Assembly (NCBI GenBank): GCA_029247315.1
Contig: JAQWLM010000035.1
Span: 1 to 64,000, forward strand
DNA length: 64,000 nt
Reading direction: 5' to 3'
Source: AAA164-E04 sp014239995
Lineage (GTDB): Bacteria > Verrucomicrobiota > Verrucomicrobiia > Limisphaerales > AAA164-E04
The notes under the pieces were generated by a model. It searched no databases, was not told the DNA's origin, and saw only the letters and a list, made by a program, of their open reading frames with translations. The translations under genes and the position numbers were made by a program. Shown piece after piece: positions 35,510 to 44,130 of the stretch. Every line of letters starts with the position of its first letter. Within the stretch, counting starts at the first letter, position 1.

Positions 35510-36505
35510 ATGACGCGTTCGAACATTCACTCGCGCCCGCCCATGGAGCGGATGCTCCGAATTCACCAGTCCATTGAAGCCGGTCATTATCCGAATGCAA
35601 CCAAGTTGGCTGAAAAACTCGAGGTAAGCACCAAGTCCATTCATCGCGACATTGAGTTCATGCGTGATCGGTTGGATCTGCCGGTGGAGTATGACCCCGC
35701 CAAATACGGCTACTACTACTCGGAAAAAGTGGCTGGATTCCCGACCTTCCAGATTACCGAAGGTGAAATGGTCGCGCTCCTGGTCGCGGAAAAAGCACTC
35801 CAGCAATACCGGGGCACGACCTTCGAAAAGCCACTCGTAAGCGCTTTCAGCAAAATCGAGGAAGTACTTCCGGATACGATTTCACTGAACCTTTCCGCCT
35901 GGGAAGATTCCATTTCCTTCAGGACAAGTGTAAATCCTCAACTCGACCTTAAGATTTTTGACCAGCTTGCAAAGGCTGTTTCAGGCAAGAAACAGCTCGG
36001 ACTGCAATACCGCAAACCAGGAAAAAAGAAAGGCGAGACCCGCGTCATCGACCCTTACCACCTCGCCAACATCAATGGTGAATGGTTCCTGTTCGCACAC
36101 TGTCATCTGAGAAAGGACCTGCGCACCTTCGTGCCTTCGCGCATCCTTTCGATCCAGGAGACGGGAGACACCTTTCAACGCCCTGAAAAATTCTCCATCG
36201 AGGACCGCTTGCAGGGGAGTTTTGGTGTGTACTCGGGCAAGGAACAATACGAGGTCGTGATGCGGTTCTCTCACCAGGTCGCGGATTATATTCGAGAAAA
36301 AAACTGGCATCCATCACAGAACATTCGATCACTGCCAGATGACAGGGTTGAGTTGACACTCACACTCAGCAGCCTCGTGGAGATACACCGTTGGGCACTC
36401 GGGTGGGGGGCGCATGCCGAGGTCATTGAACCTCAGGCACTCAAGGATCGCATGCGGAAAAGTGCCATGGAAATCCTGGCCATTTACGGCTCAGACGCAT
36501 CCTGA
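35510..36505 (+). CDS. HTH/WYL-domain transcriptional regulator
   Basis: A protein of about 331 residues from the ATG at 35510 (MTRSNIHSRPPMERM). The N-terminal DeoR-like helix-turn-helix is clear (ATKLAEKLEVSTKSIHRDIEFMRDRL), followed by a WYL ligand-binding domain (HLANINGEWFLFAHCHLRKDLRTFVPSRILS) and a WCX C-terminal region. WYL regulators sense nucleic acid or nucleotides in several systems, including DNA-damage and phage-defence control. It follows rho by 111 bases on the same strand and its last 15 bases overlap the convergent tilS gene. No target operon is evident. Confidence 0.88.
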   Translation: MTRSNIHSRPPMERMLRIHQSIEAGHYPNATKLAEKLEVSTKSIHRDIEFMRDRLDLPVEYDPAKYGYYYSEKVAGFPTFQITEGEMVALLVAEKALQQYRGTTFEKPLVSAFSKIEEVLPDTISLNLSAWEDSISFRTSVNPQLDLKIFDQLAKAVSGKKQLGLQYRKPGKKKGETRVIDPYHLANINGEWFLFAHCHLRKDLRTFVPSRILSIQETGDTFQRPEKFSIEDRLQGSFGVYSGKEQYEVVMRFSHQVADYIREKNWHPSQNIRSLPDDRVELTLTLSSLVEIHRWALGWGAHAEVIEPQALKDRMRKSAMEILAIYGSDAS

Positions 36506-37909
36506 GAATGCGCGATGCCATTTCCAATGCAGGAACCGCCGGGTTTGTTCAGTCACCTTGAAATCCTCCGCAATACGCATACCCTCCACCCAGAAGATAC
36601 CTTTCCCAACGGATTCAGCGATCAACAGTTGCCTGCGTTGGTTGCGCTCAACTTTTCGGTTTACAAACAGGTCCTGAAGCTTGACGCTTCCCGACGATCC
36701 AATCATCCGCATACGGTCACCCTCTCTCCAGTGCCGCAGCACGACATGGACTCCCACCCGGTCAGCATCAAACATTTCCTGATCCTCCTTACCCAGGAAA
36801 GCATCCAGGTCATCCTTCCCTCCAGCCCGAAAACTCCATTCAAGAGAAACACCATCAAAGTTCAAATTCCCGATCTCTGTCTCCAGGCGCAGGGGCATGA
36901 AGTCGCTCGCATGCGCAGAGGCCACCGGCTCACAAATCTCCAAAAGCGGGAAATGTTCCACCCGACGGACACGGACATGGCCAGGCAACACGTGTATAGA
37001 CCGATCAGTGGCTTTCCGAAGACTCTCAATGCAATCGTGCTCCGGAGGTACCCCCATGCGTATCATGGAACGACGCATCAACTCACGCTGCACCGCTAAA
37101 GGAAGCATGTTGTAGGTCGTTGCGGAAGCGTCTGCCGATTCCCATAGATCCGCGGCATGAGATACGACGGCGTGTTCTGCAGCCAGAAGCCTCGAGGCAC
37201 GCAGAATGCCCTCGGTGCATGCACTACCAAAAGTCTCAGCCAGGGAAGGCACCAGCACATTACGGACACGATGGCGCTGATACTCCGTGGAAAAATTGGA
37301 CAGATCCTCGCGCCATGACACATCCCGGGCTCGAACAAAGGTCTCGATCTCAGAACGCCGCAGTCCCAGGAACGGACGCCAAAGCGTCAGTCGGGAGTCC
37401 TTGAAGGATTGTTCAAGGTCCTTCATGCCACTTAAGCCCGAAGGACCACTTCCCCGAAGCAGACGCATCAATACCAGCTCCACCTGATCGTCTGCATGAT
37501 GCCCCAGTGCCAGGACAGAAAGCTCCAGGCGTGAAGTTTGCGTGGCAAAAAAGGCATGCCGAAGCTCCCTCGCCGCCATTTCAATGGAAAGTCCCCGTTC
37601 CTTGGCATATGTGCGCGTATCACCCTGTCCCTGAACACATGGAACACCCAGGGCCTCACAGGCCATTCCCACCCATTGAGCATCCTCACGGGATTTCGAG
37701 CCGCGCAACTGGTGATCAAAGTGAAATGCCACGAGCCTTTGCTGGTGCTGTGGTTTTGTCTGATGCAAAAAGTGAAGAAGCGCCATCGAATCGATCCCCC
37801 CAGACACCGCGATACCCCATGCGCCTGCCCGTACCGAAGCCGAGTCCGCTTCCTGAAAATCGGACAATACCTGGCGCATGCGCTCTTCAATGGGTCTGCT
37901 TTCGGCCAT
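36491..37909 (-). CDS. tilS: tRNA(Ile)-lysidine synthetase
   Basis: About 472 residues from the ATG at 37909 (MAESRPIEER). It modifies C34 of the CAU-anticodon tRNA-Ile to lysidine, using ATP and lysine. The N-type PP-loop is intact (GIAVSGGIDSMALLHFL), as are HFDHQLRG, EMAARELRHAFF and LGHHADDQVELVLMRLLRGSG. The C-terminal TilS domain follows (WREGDRMRMIGSSGSVKLQDLF). The longer frame from 38011 is rejected for lack of family similarity. The 3' end overlaps the convergent WYL gene by 15 bases. Confidence 0.93.
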   Translation of the reverse strand: MAESRPIEERMRQVLSDFQEADSASVRAGAWGIAVSGGIDSMALLHFLHQTKPQHQQRLVAFHFDHQLRGSKSREDAQWVGMACEALGVPCVQGQGDTRTYAKERGLSIEMAARELRHAFFATQTSRLELSVLALGHHADDQVELVLMRLLRGSGPSGLSGMKDLEQSFKDSRLTLWRPFLGLRRSEIETFVRARDVSWREDLSNFSTEYQRHRVRNVLVPSLAETFGSACTEGILRASRLLAAEHAVVSHAADLWESADASATTYNMLPLAVQRELMRRSMIRMGVPPEHDCIESLRKATDRSIHVLPGHVRVRRVEHFPLLEICEPVASAHASDFMPLRLETEIGNLNFDGVSLEWSFRAGGKDDLDAFLGKEDQEMFDADRVGVHVVLRHWREGDRMRMIGSSGSVKLQDLFVNRKVERNQRRQLLIAESVGKGIFWVEGMRIAEDFKVTEQTRRFLHWKWHRAFSGCV

Positions 37910-38021
37910 TCGGGGTGCATGATAGGAAAAGATGGTGCATGGAATCAAATTTTCTTCAAAAGGTGTTGAAATCTGGCGAATCGGGCAATTATGATCACCG
38001 CCTGTCAGCAATGACAGGGGT

Positions 38022-38099
38022 CGGGGCGTAGCGTAGCCTGGCTAGCGCGCCTGAATGGGGTTCAGGAGGTCGCGAGTTCGAATCTCGCCGCCCCGACCA
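38022..38099 (+). tRNA. tRNA-Pro (anticodon GGG)
   Basis: A 78-base tRNA folds completely: acceptor CGGGGCG (38022-38028) with CGCCCCG (38089-38095), anticodon stem CCTGA/TCAGG around loop 38055-38061 with GGG at 38057-38059, and T arm GCGAG-TTCGAAT-CTCGC. A73 is followed by an encoded CCA (38097-38099). The C1-G72 acceptor pair is usual for proline tRNA. It is divergent from tilS. No integrase or duplicated 3' end is found around it, so there is no sign of its use as an integration site. Confidence 0.96.
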
Positions 38100-38525
38100 T
38101 TTTCCCCATCAATAACTTACAGGTTTTGCACCTTAAAGTTACAACAAATCAGTTAAATTTGCTGTTGTCAGAGAGGTCTTGGAACAGTGTTCCCTCATTT
38201 CATGGGCATCCACCTGCTGGGTATTTCAGATGAGTCACTTACTTTCAATTTCACCTGCGAATATCAACCCAATTGTGTCCACGCTTAACTTGTTTTAAAA
38301 TTGATCAGTTGGAAAAGAACCATCTCAACGAGCTTCAGTGATCCCAACGCAATCCTCGGATCCAAGAGCGTATTCAGGGCATTCCTTCCCCATGGATTAC
38401 TGAGGAAAAGCCTCCCACCTGATATGGCTTAGTGCCCGGCCCCATGTCCGTTCCCCCTGAGGCAAGCGTCCATTCCACGGGGCTCTGCCTAAGCGTCCCA
38501 TGGCCATGCTTCTGGCGCTTTAATA
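38100..38525. other. Intergenic region between tRNA-Pro and the DEAD-box helicase gene
   Basis: No coding frame is convincing here. It holds the second copy of the 18-bp motif (38443-38460) and a short direct repeat AAGCGTCC (about 38465 and 38490). Minus-strand bases around 38462-38492 can pair weakly (AGGCA with TGCCT) downstream of the helicase stop, without a T tract. A small RNA cannot be excluded. Confidence 0.3.
38443..38460. repeat. 18-bp intergenic repeat, copy 2
   Basis: This is an exact match to 13243-13260. It lies 65 bases after the helicase stop in the minus direction and 343 bases after tRNA-Pro in the plus direction. Both copies are non-coding and in the same orientation. Confidence 0.5.
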
Positions 38526-40673
38526 TTACACAAGCTTGGCTTTGACCCGTTTCCCCACAATCGTCACGCGCTTCATCTTCTTGGCAGCCACGGAAGCCTG
38601 ATCCGAAAAAATCTCAATGGTCGTGTATTTCGCCTGGAGATCCACTTTGCCCAGAGAACTCTCCGGCAGGGCGGTTTCACCAAGGATCACCTGCCTCAGT
38701 TGACCGGCTGTCACCCCCGCTTCCTTGCCGATACTGAGACGAAGCTGACTTCTGGGTTGCTTCGACCGGGATGGGGAAGCGGAAGACGATGCCTCACCTT
38801 CCCCTGTCGTTTGAGAGGTGGCGCTGGCTCCCTGAACGTTGCTTACCGTTTCCTCCGGATGGTTACTTTTCTGGGGTGCCTTCACCTCCACGGGGGATGC
38901 AACAGTCTTCTCCGGATGGGTGCTTTTCTGACGTGGCTTCACCTCCACAGGGGGTGCTGCCGTCTCTTCCGTGCGTATACTTTTCTGAGATACCTTCACT
39001 TCCACAGGGGATGCAACAGTCTTCTCCGCTGCCGTGGGTTTTCTTGTGGAGGAAGCCCCAACGCTCCCAGGGAACCGTTGACTTCGCTCCATGGCCCGCC
39101 TTTCCTGGACTCGCCGTGGTTCGCTATCACTCCTGTTGCTTGCCCCTGGGGCTGAAGATCGCTCATACGTTCTCCTGTTCCCTCCATACCCATCATCCGA
39201 TCCTTGATACTCATCTCGGGAACGGGACCGGTGTTCCCATGCGGGCCTGCGTCCCCCCCTGCGAGGATCACCTCGATCACCTCGATCATGACCCCGGCCC
39301 CAGTCATTGCGACCACGTCGCCTGTCCTGTCCCGCATAGCGTTCACCCAACTCATCTGGTTGACCTGGTTTGCTGGGGTTCCCTTCGCTGGCATGCAACT
39401 GGTATAGCAGGGCAGCCGCGATATCCGTGGAAGAAAACCCTTCCTCCAGAAGTCGCTCGACAAGGTGATCCTGCGTGTGAAAGTCGCTTTCCTCCAAAGT
39501 TGTCCGCACCTTGTTCAGCACATGACTGTTCCTCGCTGCATCCACGTCCTGGAGGGTTGGAACCTTACCACGTCGAATCGGGGTCTTGGTAAATCGTTCG
39601 ATGTTTCGAATCTTGAATATCTCGCGTCCTGAAACAAAGGACACCGCCATACCACTGCGACCAGCCCTCCCAGTACGGCCGATTCGATGCACATAATCTT
39701 CTGGATCATAGGGAATATCGTAATTGAAAACGACTTCGACATCATCCACATCGATCCCTCTGGCAGCCACATCGGTGGCCACCAGGAATTCGAGGCCGGA
39801 TTTCCGAAAGCGATTCATCACACGATCCCTTTGTTGCTGGCTCATGTCACCATGCAAACGATCTGCCTGGTAACCCTGCGCAACCAGATGCTCAACAAGG
39901 TTGTCAACCATGGCCTTGGTGTTGCAGAAGATAATTCCCAGTTTCAAGTCATGCACATCAATCAAGCGGGTCAACAACTCAACCTTGAAGCGTCGGTCCA
40001 CCTCAAAGACAGATTGTTCCACAGTCGGCACGGTCATCGCCTCCTGTTCCATCTGAATGCTTTCCGGGGCCCTGGCAAAGGTATCAATCAAGGTGCGAAT
40101 TGGCTTGGGCATCGTTGCTGAGAAGAAAACCGTCTGCCTTACCGCAGGCAGTGCCTCGAGGACAGTCTCAATATCTTCCCGAAAGCCCATATCAAGCATG
40201 ACATCAGCCTCGTCCAGGATGATCGTGTGGAGTTGATCCAGCTTCAGGGTTCCCCGTCGCATGTGATCCATCACCCTTCCCGGAGTCCCGATCACGATCT
40301 GGACCCCTTGACGCAGACCGGCAAATTGACGCTCATAGGACTGGCCCCCGTAGATGGGCAGGCACATCACCCCACGCTTATAATAGGCCAGCTTGTGCAT
40401 CTCTTCTGATACCTGGACAGCAAGCTCACGCGTAGGGCAAAGCACCAGAACTTGAACGTTCTTGATCTTAGGATCCGTCTTTTCAATCGCCGGAATACCA
40501 AAAGCGGCCGTTTTACCCGAGCCTGTCTGGGATTGGCCCACGACATCCTTCCCTTGCATCAGGATAGGTATGGCAGATGCCTGGATGGGAGAGGCTTGTT
40601 CGAAACCCAGCTTTTTGATGGCTTTTTCGAGTTCGGGAGAAAGATCGAGGTCGGAAAATAATGTTGGCTTCAT
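38526..40673 (-). CDS. DEAD-box RNA helicase with DbpA-type RNA-binding C-terminus
   Basis: A 715-residue DEAD-box helicase. The core (1-380) has the Q motif (GFEQASPIQASAIPILMQG), motif I SQTGSGKT, DEAD as LDEADVML, SAT, and motif VI YVHRIGRTGRAGRSG. Then comes an Arg/Gly/Asp-rich linker, a repeat block with VEVK segments, and a C-terminal DbpA RNA-binding domain (LRLSIGKEAGVTAGQLRQVI to the end). The combination resembles CsdA/DeaD, which acts in ribosome assembly and mRNA unwinding, often in the cold. It is a single-gene unit. Confidence 0.92.
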   Translation of the reverse strand: MKPTLFSDLDLSPELEKAIKKLGFEQASPIQASAIPILMQGKDVVGQSQTGSGKTAAFGIPAIEKTDPKIKNVQVLVLCPTRELAVQVSEEMHKLAYYKRGVMCLPIYGGQSYERQFAGLRQGVQIVIGTPGRVMDHMRRGTLKLDQLHTIILDEADVMLDMGFREDIETVLEALPAVRQTVFFSATMPKPIRTLIDTFARAPESIQMEQEAMTVPTVEQSVFEVDRRFKVELLTRLIDVHDLKLGIIFCNTKAMVDNLVEHLVAQGYQADRLHGDMSQQQRDRVMNRFRKSGLEFLVATDVAARGIDVDDVEVVFNYDIPYDPEDYVHRIGRTGRAGRSGMAVSFVSGREIFKIRNIERFTKTPIRRGKVPTLQDVDAARNSHVLNKVRTTLEESDFHTQDHLVERLLEEGFSSTDIAAALLYQLHASEGNPSKPGQPDELGERYAGQDRRRGRNDWGRGHDRGDRGDPRRGGRRPAWEHRSRSRDEYQGSDDGYGGNRRTYERSSAPGASNRSDSEPRRVQERRAMERSQRFPGSVGASSTRKPTAAEKTVASPVEVKVSQKSIRTEETAAPPVEVKPRQKSTHPEKTVASPVEVKAPQKSNHPEETVSNVQGASATSQTTGEGEASSSASPSRSKQPRSQLRLSIGKEAGVTAGQLRQVILGETALPESSLGKVDLQAKYTTIEIFSDQASVAAKKMKRVTIVGKRVKAKLV
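38850..39026 (-). repeat. Three ~19-residue VEVK repeats in the helicase linker
   Basis: Three units of 57-60 bases encode variants of T-V/A-A-S/P-P-V-E-V-K-x-x-Q-K-S with a following S/T-H/R-P/T-E. They are imperfect at protein and DNA level. Such charged, Pro-containing linkers are probably disordered and join the helicase core to the RNA-binding domain. Confidence 0.7.
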
Positions 40674-40907
40674 TCAAAGCACCGACCATATCCCGAACCC
40701 GGCAAAAGAACCTAACGGAAAATGATGATTTCTTTCGAGACACGCCCAGCGGAGACAGCACCCTAACCCATTCCATGGACTTTTTGATGACAAATCGTAC
40801 CAAGATAATGGCGTTTCTACGCATTAGAGCACCACGAAAGCCCTCAGCAAGAAGCCCTAAGTGCACTGTTTTAGCGAACGCGGCAATCCCAGGATAAAAG
40901 GTTGTTT

Positions 40908-41297
40908 TTAACCGCCGGCGAATACAGGGCGGAACCCGGCTTCTTTCAGGATGGCAGCCACGGTTTCCCTTTGTTCCCCCTGGATCTCGATATTGCCATC
41001 CTTGACGGTTCCTCCCGTGCCACAGGATTTCTGCATTTTTCTCGCCAGGGCTTCTTTCTCTGGAAGGCCAATACCCCGAAAATGCGTCACCACCGTGACT
41101 GTCTTACCACCACGATGTGCGGTCTGACGGATGATATCCACTCGCCCCCGGTTTTTGTTTTTTTTCTCACCTCGGCCACCAGGAGGTTCTGGAGGCAACT
41201 CCCCCCCCTCCGGAAGATGCAGCTTATCCAGCTCGCCAAAAGGGTTGTGGCCCAAGGGATCTCCTCCCTCCGTTTCGATTCGTTTTTTCCTGCTCAC
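40908..41297 (-). CDS. SUI1/YciH-family translation factor-like protein
   Basis: A 129-residue protein when started at the GTG at 41297. The C-terminal SUI1 domain (about residues 50-129) has IRQTAHRGGKTVTVVTHF, GIGLPEKEALARKMQKSCGTGGTV and the end EAGFRPVFAGG, which match the bacterial YciH/eIF1-like family. The family influences start-codon fidelity. The GTG is preferred over TTG at 41318 because an AGGAG site lies 9 bases before it. The gene follows the SDR gene with 14 bases between stop and GTG, so they are probably co-transcribed. Confidence 0.9.
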   Translation of the reverse strand: MSRKKRIETEGGDPLGHNPFGELDKLHLPEGGELPPEPPGGRGEKKNKNRGRVDIIRQTAHRGGKTVTVVTHFRGIGLPEKEALARKMQKSCGTGGTVKDGNIEIQGEQRETVAAILKEAGFRPVFAGG

Positions 41298-41306
41298 CTG
41301 CTTTGT

Positions 41307-41311
41307 CTCCT
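41307..41311 (-). promoter_or_regulatory. Ribosome binding site of the SUI1-like gene
   Basis: AGGAG on the minus strand, 9 bases before the GTG at 41297. It is one of the few strong Shine-Dalgarno sites in the window and decides the start of this gene. It sits just after the stop codon of the SDR gene (41312-41314). Confidence 0.7.
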
Positions 41312-42892
41312 TTACCAATCGGTGGGGCGGTAATCCTTGAGGAATTTACCCCAGATATGCTGTCCGGTATTAAACCCATCCATGATCGGATCCACAATAC
41401 GAGCCGCACCATCCACAATATCCAGTGGCGGGTGAAACTGGTGTTGTTCTGTCTTCCGCTGCGCCACCTCGACCGGGTCCTCATCGGTCACCCAGCCTGT
41501 GTCCACACTGTTCATGTGGATTCCCTCCCCATGATAATCTGCCGCTGCGGTTCGGGTCATCATGTTCAAGGCCGCCTTCGCCATGTTCGTATGCGGATGA
41601 CGGGTAGTTTTGAATTTCCGGTAGAACTGCCCTTCCACAGCTGAAACATTCACAATGTGACGGTCTCGCTCAGGGCCTTTGGTCAACAGTGGTTTCAATC
41701 GAGCATTGAGCACATAGGGAGCAATCGCGTTGATGAGTTGAACTTCCATCAATTCAACCGAGGATACCTCGTGCATCAACAGGCGCCATGAATTGCGATT
41801 CCTTAGATCTACCTGCTGAAGATCCTGGTCCAGTCTCCCGGCCGGAAACAGGTGTTCACGAACATCAAAATCTTCTGCAGCAATTGCAGACTGAGACAAG
41901 GCCGCAGCATGTGCCAACCCTGCGAGTTGATCCTCGGAGGATGGCATCAACGAATGGGTTCCACCATCGGAGAGAGCTTCTCTTTTCAGGTCCTCGTAGC
42001 GATGGAGCAAGGTGCTTGCTTCGGCTGGCAGTTGGGCCAAGGATCCCATTTCCTGCTCCATCATATGTCGATAGAAATCCGGGGGCCGCCGCACGGTTTG
42101 ACAAGCATTGTTGATGATGAAATCCAGACGATCCTGAGTGTTTGCCAAATGCCGGCAAAAGCCCTCCACGCTCGGGGTATGGCGTAAATCCAGGCCGTAG
42201 ACATGCAGGCGTTCCTTCCAGGCTTCAAAGTCTTCTTCCCTGGCAAAGCGAAGTGCGGCATCACGGGGAAACCGTGTGGTGACCACAAGGGAAACCCCGC
42301 TGCGCAAGAGCTTGATCCCTGCCTGGTAGCCGATCTTGACGCGTCCCCCCGTGAGCAGCGCAACCCGCCCGGACAAATCGGCACTTTCCGTGCGTTTACG
42401 AAAATTCAGATCGGCACATGGCGGACACAACTGGTCGTAAAAGGCATGTACCTGGGAGTAATCGGTCTTGCATATGTAGCAATTCCTGGGATCCAGCAGA
42501 TGCGGAGGTTCCTCGTCCACATGCGCAGCGGCGGATTCGAAGGCTGTGGGTGGATACACGTTCGGAGTCGTGAAGACAGTTTTTTTTCTAAGTGTCCGAA
42601 TCCCACTGTGATTCAGTTTATCCTGATCCCTGGCGATTTTCTCTTTTTTACGGCGCAGATGGGTGGCCTTGTTCAGGCGCCGCCGCTGGATGACATCCGG
42701 ACAATAAACATCCCCTGCCGCCTTCTGGATTCGATGACGGTATTCATGAGAAAGTGCCAGAAGCATCGAGCGATCTGCGGCCACCGCCTCCAGCAGATGG
42801 GTGGCCTCCATCATCCGCGCGGTCAGGTTCGGATCGTCAAGAGACCCTTGTCCTGCCTTTACCCGCCCAGATTCTCCTTCGCCCATCGTCAT
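41312..42892 (-). CDS. Short-chain dehydrogenase with N-terminal Cys-rich extension
   Basis: About 526 residues from the ATG at 42892 (MTMGEGESG). Residues about 1-165 are an extension with two Cys pairs (CYICKTDY and CPPC, about 20 apart), which fits a zinc-binding ribbon. The SDR Rossmann domain starts at ALLTGGRVKIGYQAGIKLLRSG, with FIINNACQT and VSAVEGQFY followed by HTNMAKAALNMM (the YxxxK-type region with His in place of Tyr if the alignment is right). The product is larger than a normal SDR (about 250). It is followed by the SUI1-like gene on the same strand. The substrate is unknown. Confidence 0.82.
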   Translation of the reverse strand: MTMGEGESGRVKAGQGSLDDPNLTARMMEATHLLEAVAADRSMLLALSHEYRHRIQKAAGDVYCPDVIQRRRLNKATHLRRKKEKIARDQDKLNHSGIRTLRKKTVFTTPNVYPPTAFESAAAHVDEEPPHLLDPRNCYICKTDYSQVHAFYDQLCPPCADLNFRKRTESADLSGRVALLTGGRVKIGYQAGIKLLRSGVSLVVTTRFPRDAALRFAREEDFEAWKERLHVYGLDLRHTPSVEGFCRHLANTQDRLDFIINNACQTVRRPPDFYRHMMEQEMGSLAQLPAEASTLLHRYEDLKREALSDGGTHSLMPSSEDQLAGLAHAAALSQSAIAAEDFDVREHLFPAGRLDQDLQQVDLRNRNSWRLLMHEVSSVELMEVQLINAIAPYVLNARLKPLLTKGPERDRHIVNVSAVEGQFYRKFKTTRHPHTNMAKAALNMMTRTAAADYHGEGIHMNSVDTGWVTDEDPVEVAQRKTEQHQFHPPLDIVDGAARIVDPIMDGFNTGQHIWGKFLKDYRPTDW

Positions 42893-43472
42893 GCCGCAAA
42901 TTATGCATAAGGGAAAAAAAGAGTCCAGAGATGCCTCCACCTCATCGAGTATTTGATGATCGACAAGCCATCACCATGCGCCCTCAGCCGTGGCTCATGG
43001 TTGATTGGCATGAATTCTTTCTTTGGTGGCTGCCTGGTCACTCAATCATCAGGGAACCATTCTCCATTCCTACCAAGGCAGGATAGCAATTTCCATCCTC
43101 CTGGGGAGGCTCACGTTGAACGTGAAGGAACCTCTTCCGGAGAGGAGGCAAGCAGCAGGGTCAGGGGAGCGGTATGGTGCTGCACCCGTAGGATGTCAGG
43201 CAGCCATTACCCAGATGTGAAACCCACAACCATGAAACACATTTCGCGGAATCGCGCAGGATAACTGAAGAGACAGGCTGGAGGCATGCAAACAAGAGGA
43301 AAAAAACGCACCAAAAGCCCGTTTTTCAGATCATGTCAAAAGAATCCCTTCCAGCAGGCGTACGTCCGCCTTGGCAAGCTTTGGGCGCACACCAGGACAC
43401 CTGTTGGGTGTGACTGCATCTGGTGGAGCCTGGAAACCTGTTTCCAGGGAGAGAGATCGTATGCTACCGACA
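42893..43472. other. Intergenic region between the response regulator and SDR genes
   Basis: No reliable coding frame lies in this 580-base gap. Three small hairpins occur in a row at 43097-43145: CCTCC/GGAGG (43097-43109), CACGT/ACGTG (43112-43124) and CCTCT/AGAGG (43131-43145). They could form a structured leader on the minus strand, upstream of the SDR gene, or the 3' end of the two-component transcript. No T tract follows, so an intrinsic terminator is not evident. Confidence 0.35.
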
Positions 43473-44117
43473 CTATGAATCCTCTCTCCGAAGCCCGTGT
43501 TTGTCCGCATAGGCAATGAGATCGACAACGTTCTTGAGTTCGAGTTTCTTCATGATGCGATAACGGTGCGTCTCAATCGATCGTGGATGAAGTTTTAACT
43601 TTCTGGCAATCTCCTTGCTGGTCCATCCAGCAACAACCAGACGAATGACATCCTGTTCCCGGCGACTCAATATTTTACTAAAGGCGACGGGATCCCTGGC
43701 CAGTTGGGAACTTACCTGGTGAACAATCGCGGTGAAGTAATGTTCTCCACGCGCCACCGTCCGCATCGCATCCTCCAGGATGTCGAGGGGTTGATCCTTC
43801 TCGACATAACCGTGGATACCGACCTCACGGAGCCGATTGATCGTGAATGGATCCTTGAGATTCGTCAAGGCCAGCACCCGGACAGATGAAAGTTCCTTCA
43901 GTAAAGCCTCGGCCATCGAGATACCATCCTGTGCCGGCATGTCGATGTCTGTCACCACAAGGTCCGGTTTCAGTTTCAGACAAAGCGATTGTCCCGATAA
44001 TCCATCAGCACAATCACCGAGCAGCTCAAAATCAGGATTCATTTCAAGCGTCTTGACCAGGACGTTTCTCAACAACTCCTGATCCTCGATCAAAATGGTT
44101 CTCACTGGGTGCATCAT
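43473..44117 (-). CDS. NarL/FixJ-family response regulator
   Basis: A 214-residue response regulator from the ATG at 44117 (a GTG at 44129 is also possible). The receiver domain has the acidic pocket (LIEDQE), the phospho-acceptor Asp in VVTDIDMP (about residue 57) and the conserved Lys in YVEKDQPLD. The C-terminal LuxR-type helix-turn-helix is intact (LSRREQDVIRLVVAGWTSKEIARKL). It follows the sensor kinase gene by 13 bases and is almost surely its partner. It should bind DNA after phosphorylation; target genes are unknown. Confidence 0.93.
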   Translation of the reverse strand: MMHPVRTILIEDQELLRNVLVKTLEMNPDFELLGDCADGLSGQSLCLKLKPDLVVTDIDMPAQDGISMAEALLKELSSVRVLALTNLKDPFTINRLREVGIHGYVEKDQPLDILEDAMRTVARGEHYFTAIVHQVSSQLARDPVAFSKILSRREQDVIRLVVAGWTSKEIARKLKLHPRSIETHRYRIMKKLELKNVVDLIAYADKHGLRREDS

Positions 44118-44130
44118 ATCGGCTCTCACA

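Noticed and set aside
38022..38525. tRNA-Pro as an integration site of a mobile element
   Set aside because: No integrase gene and no second copy of the tRNA 3' end were seen in the flanks.
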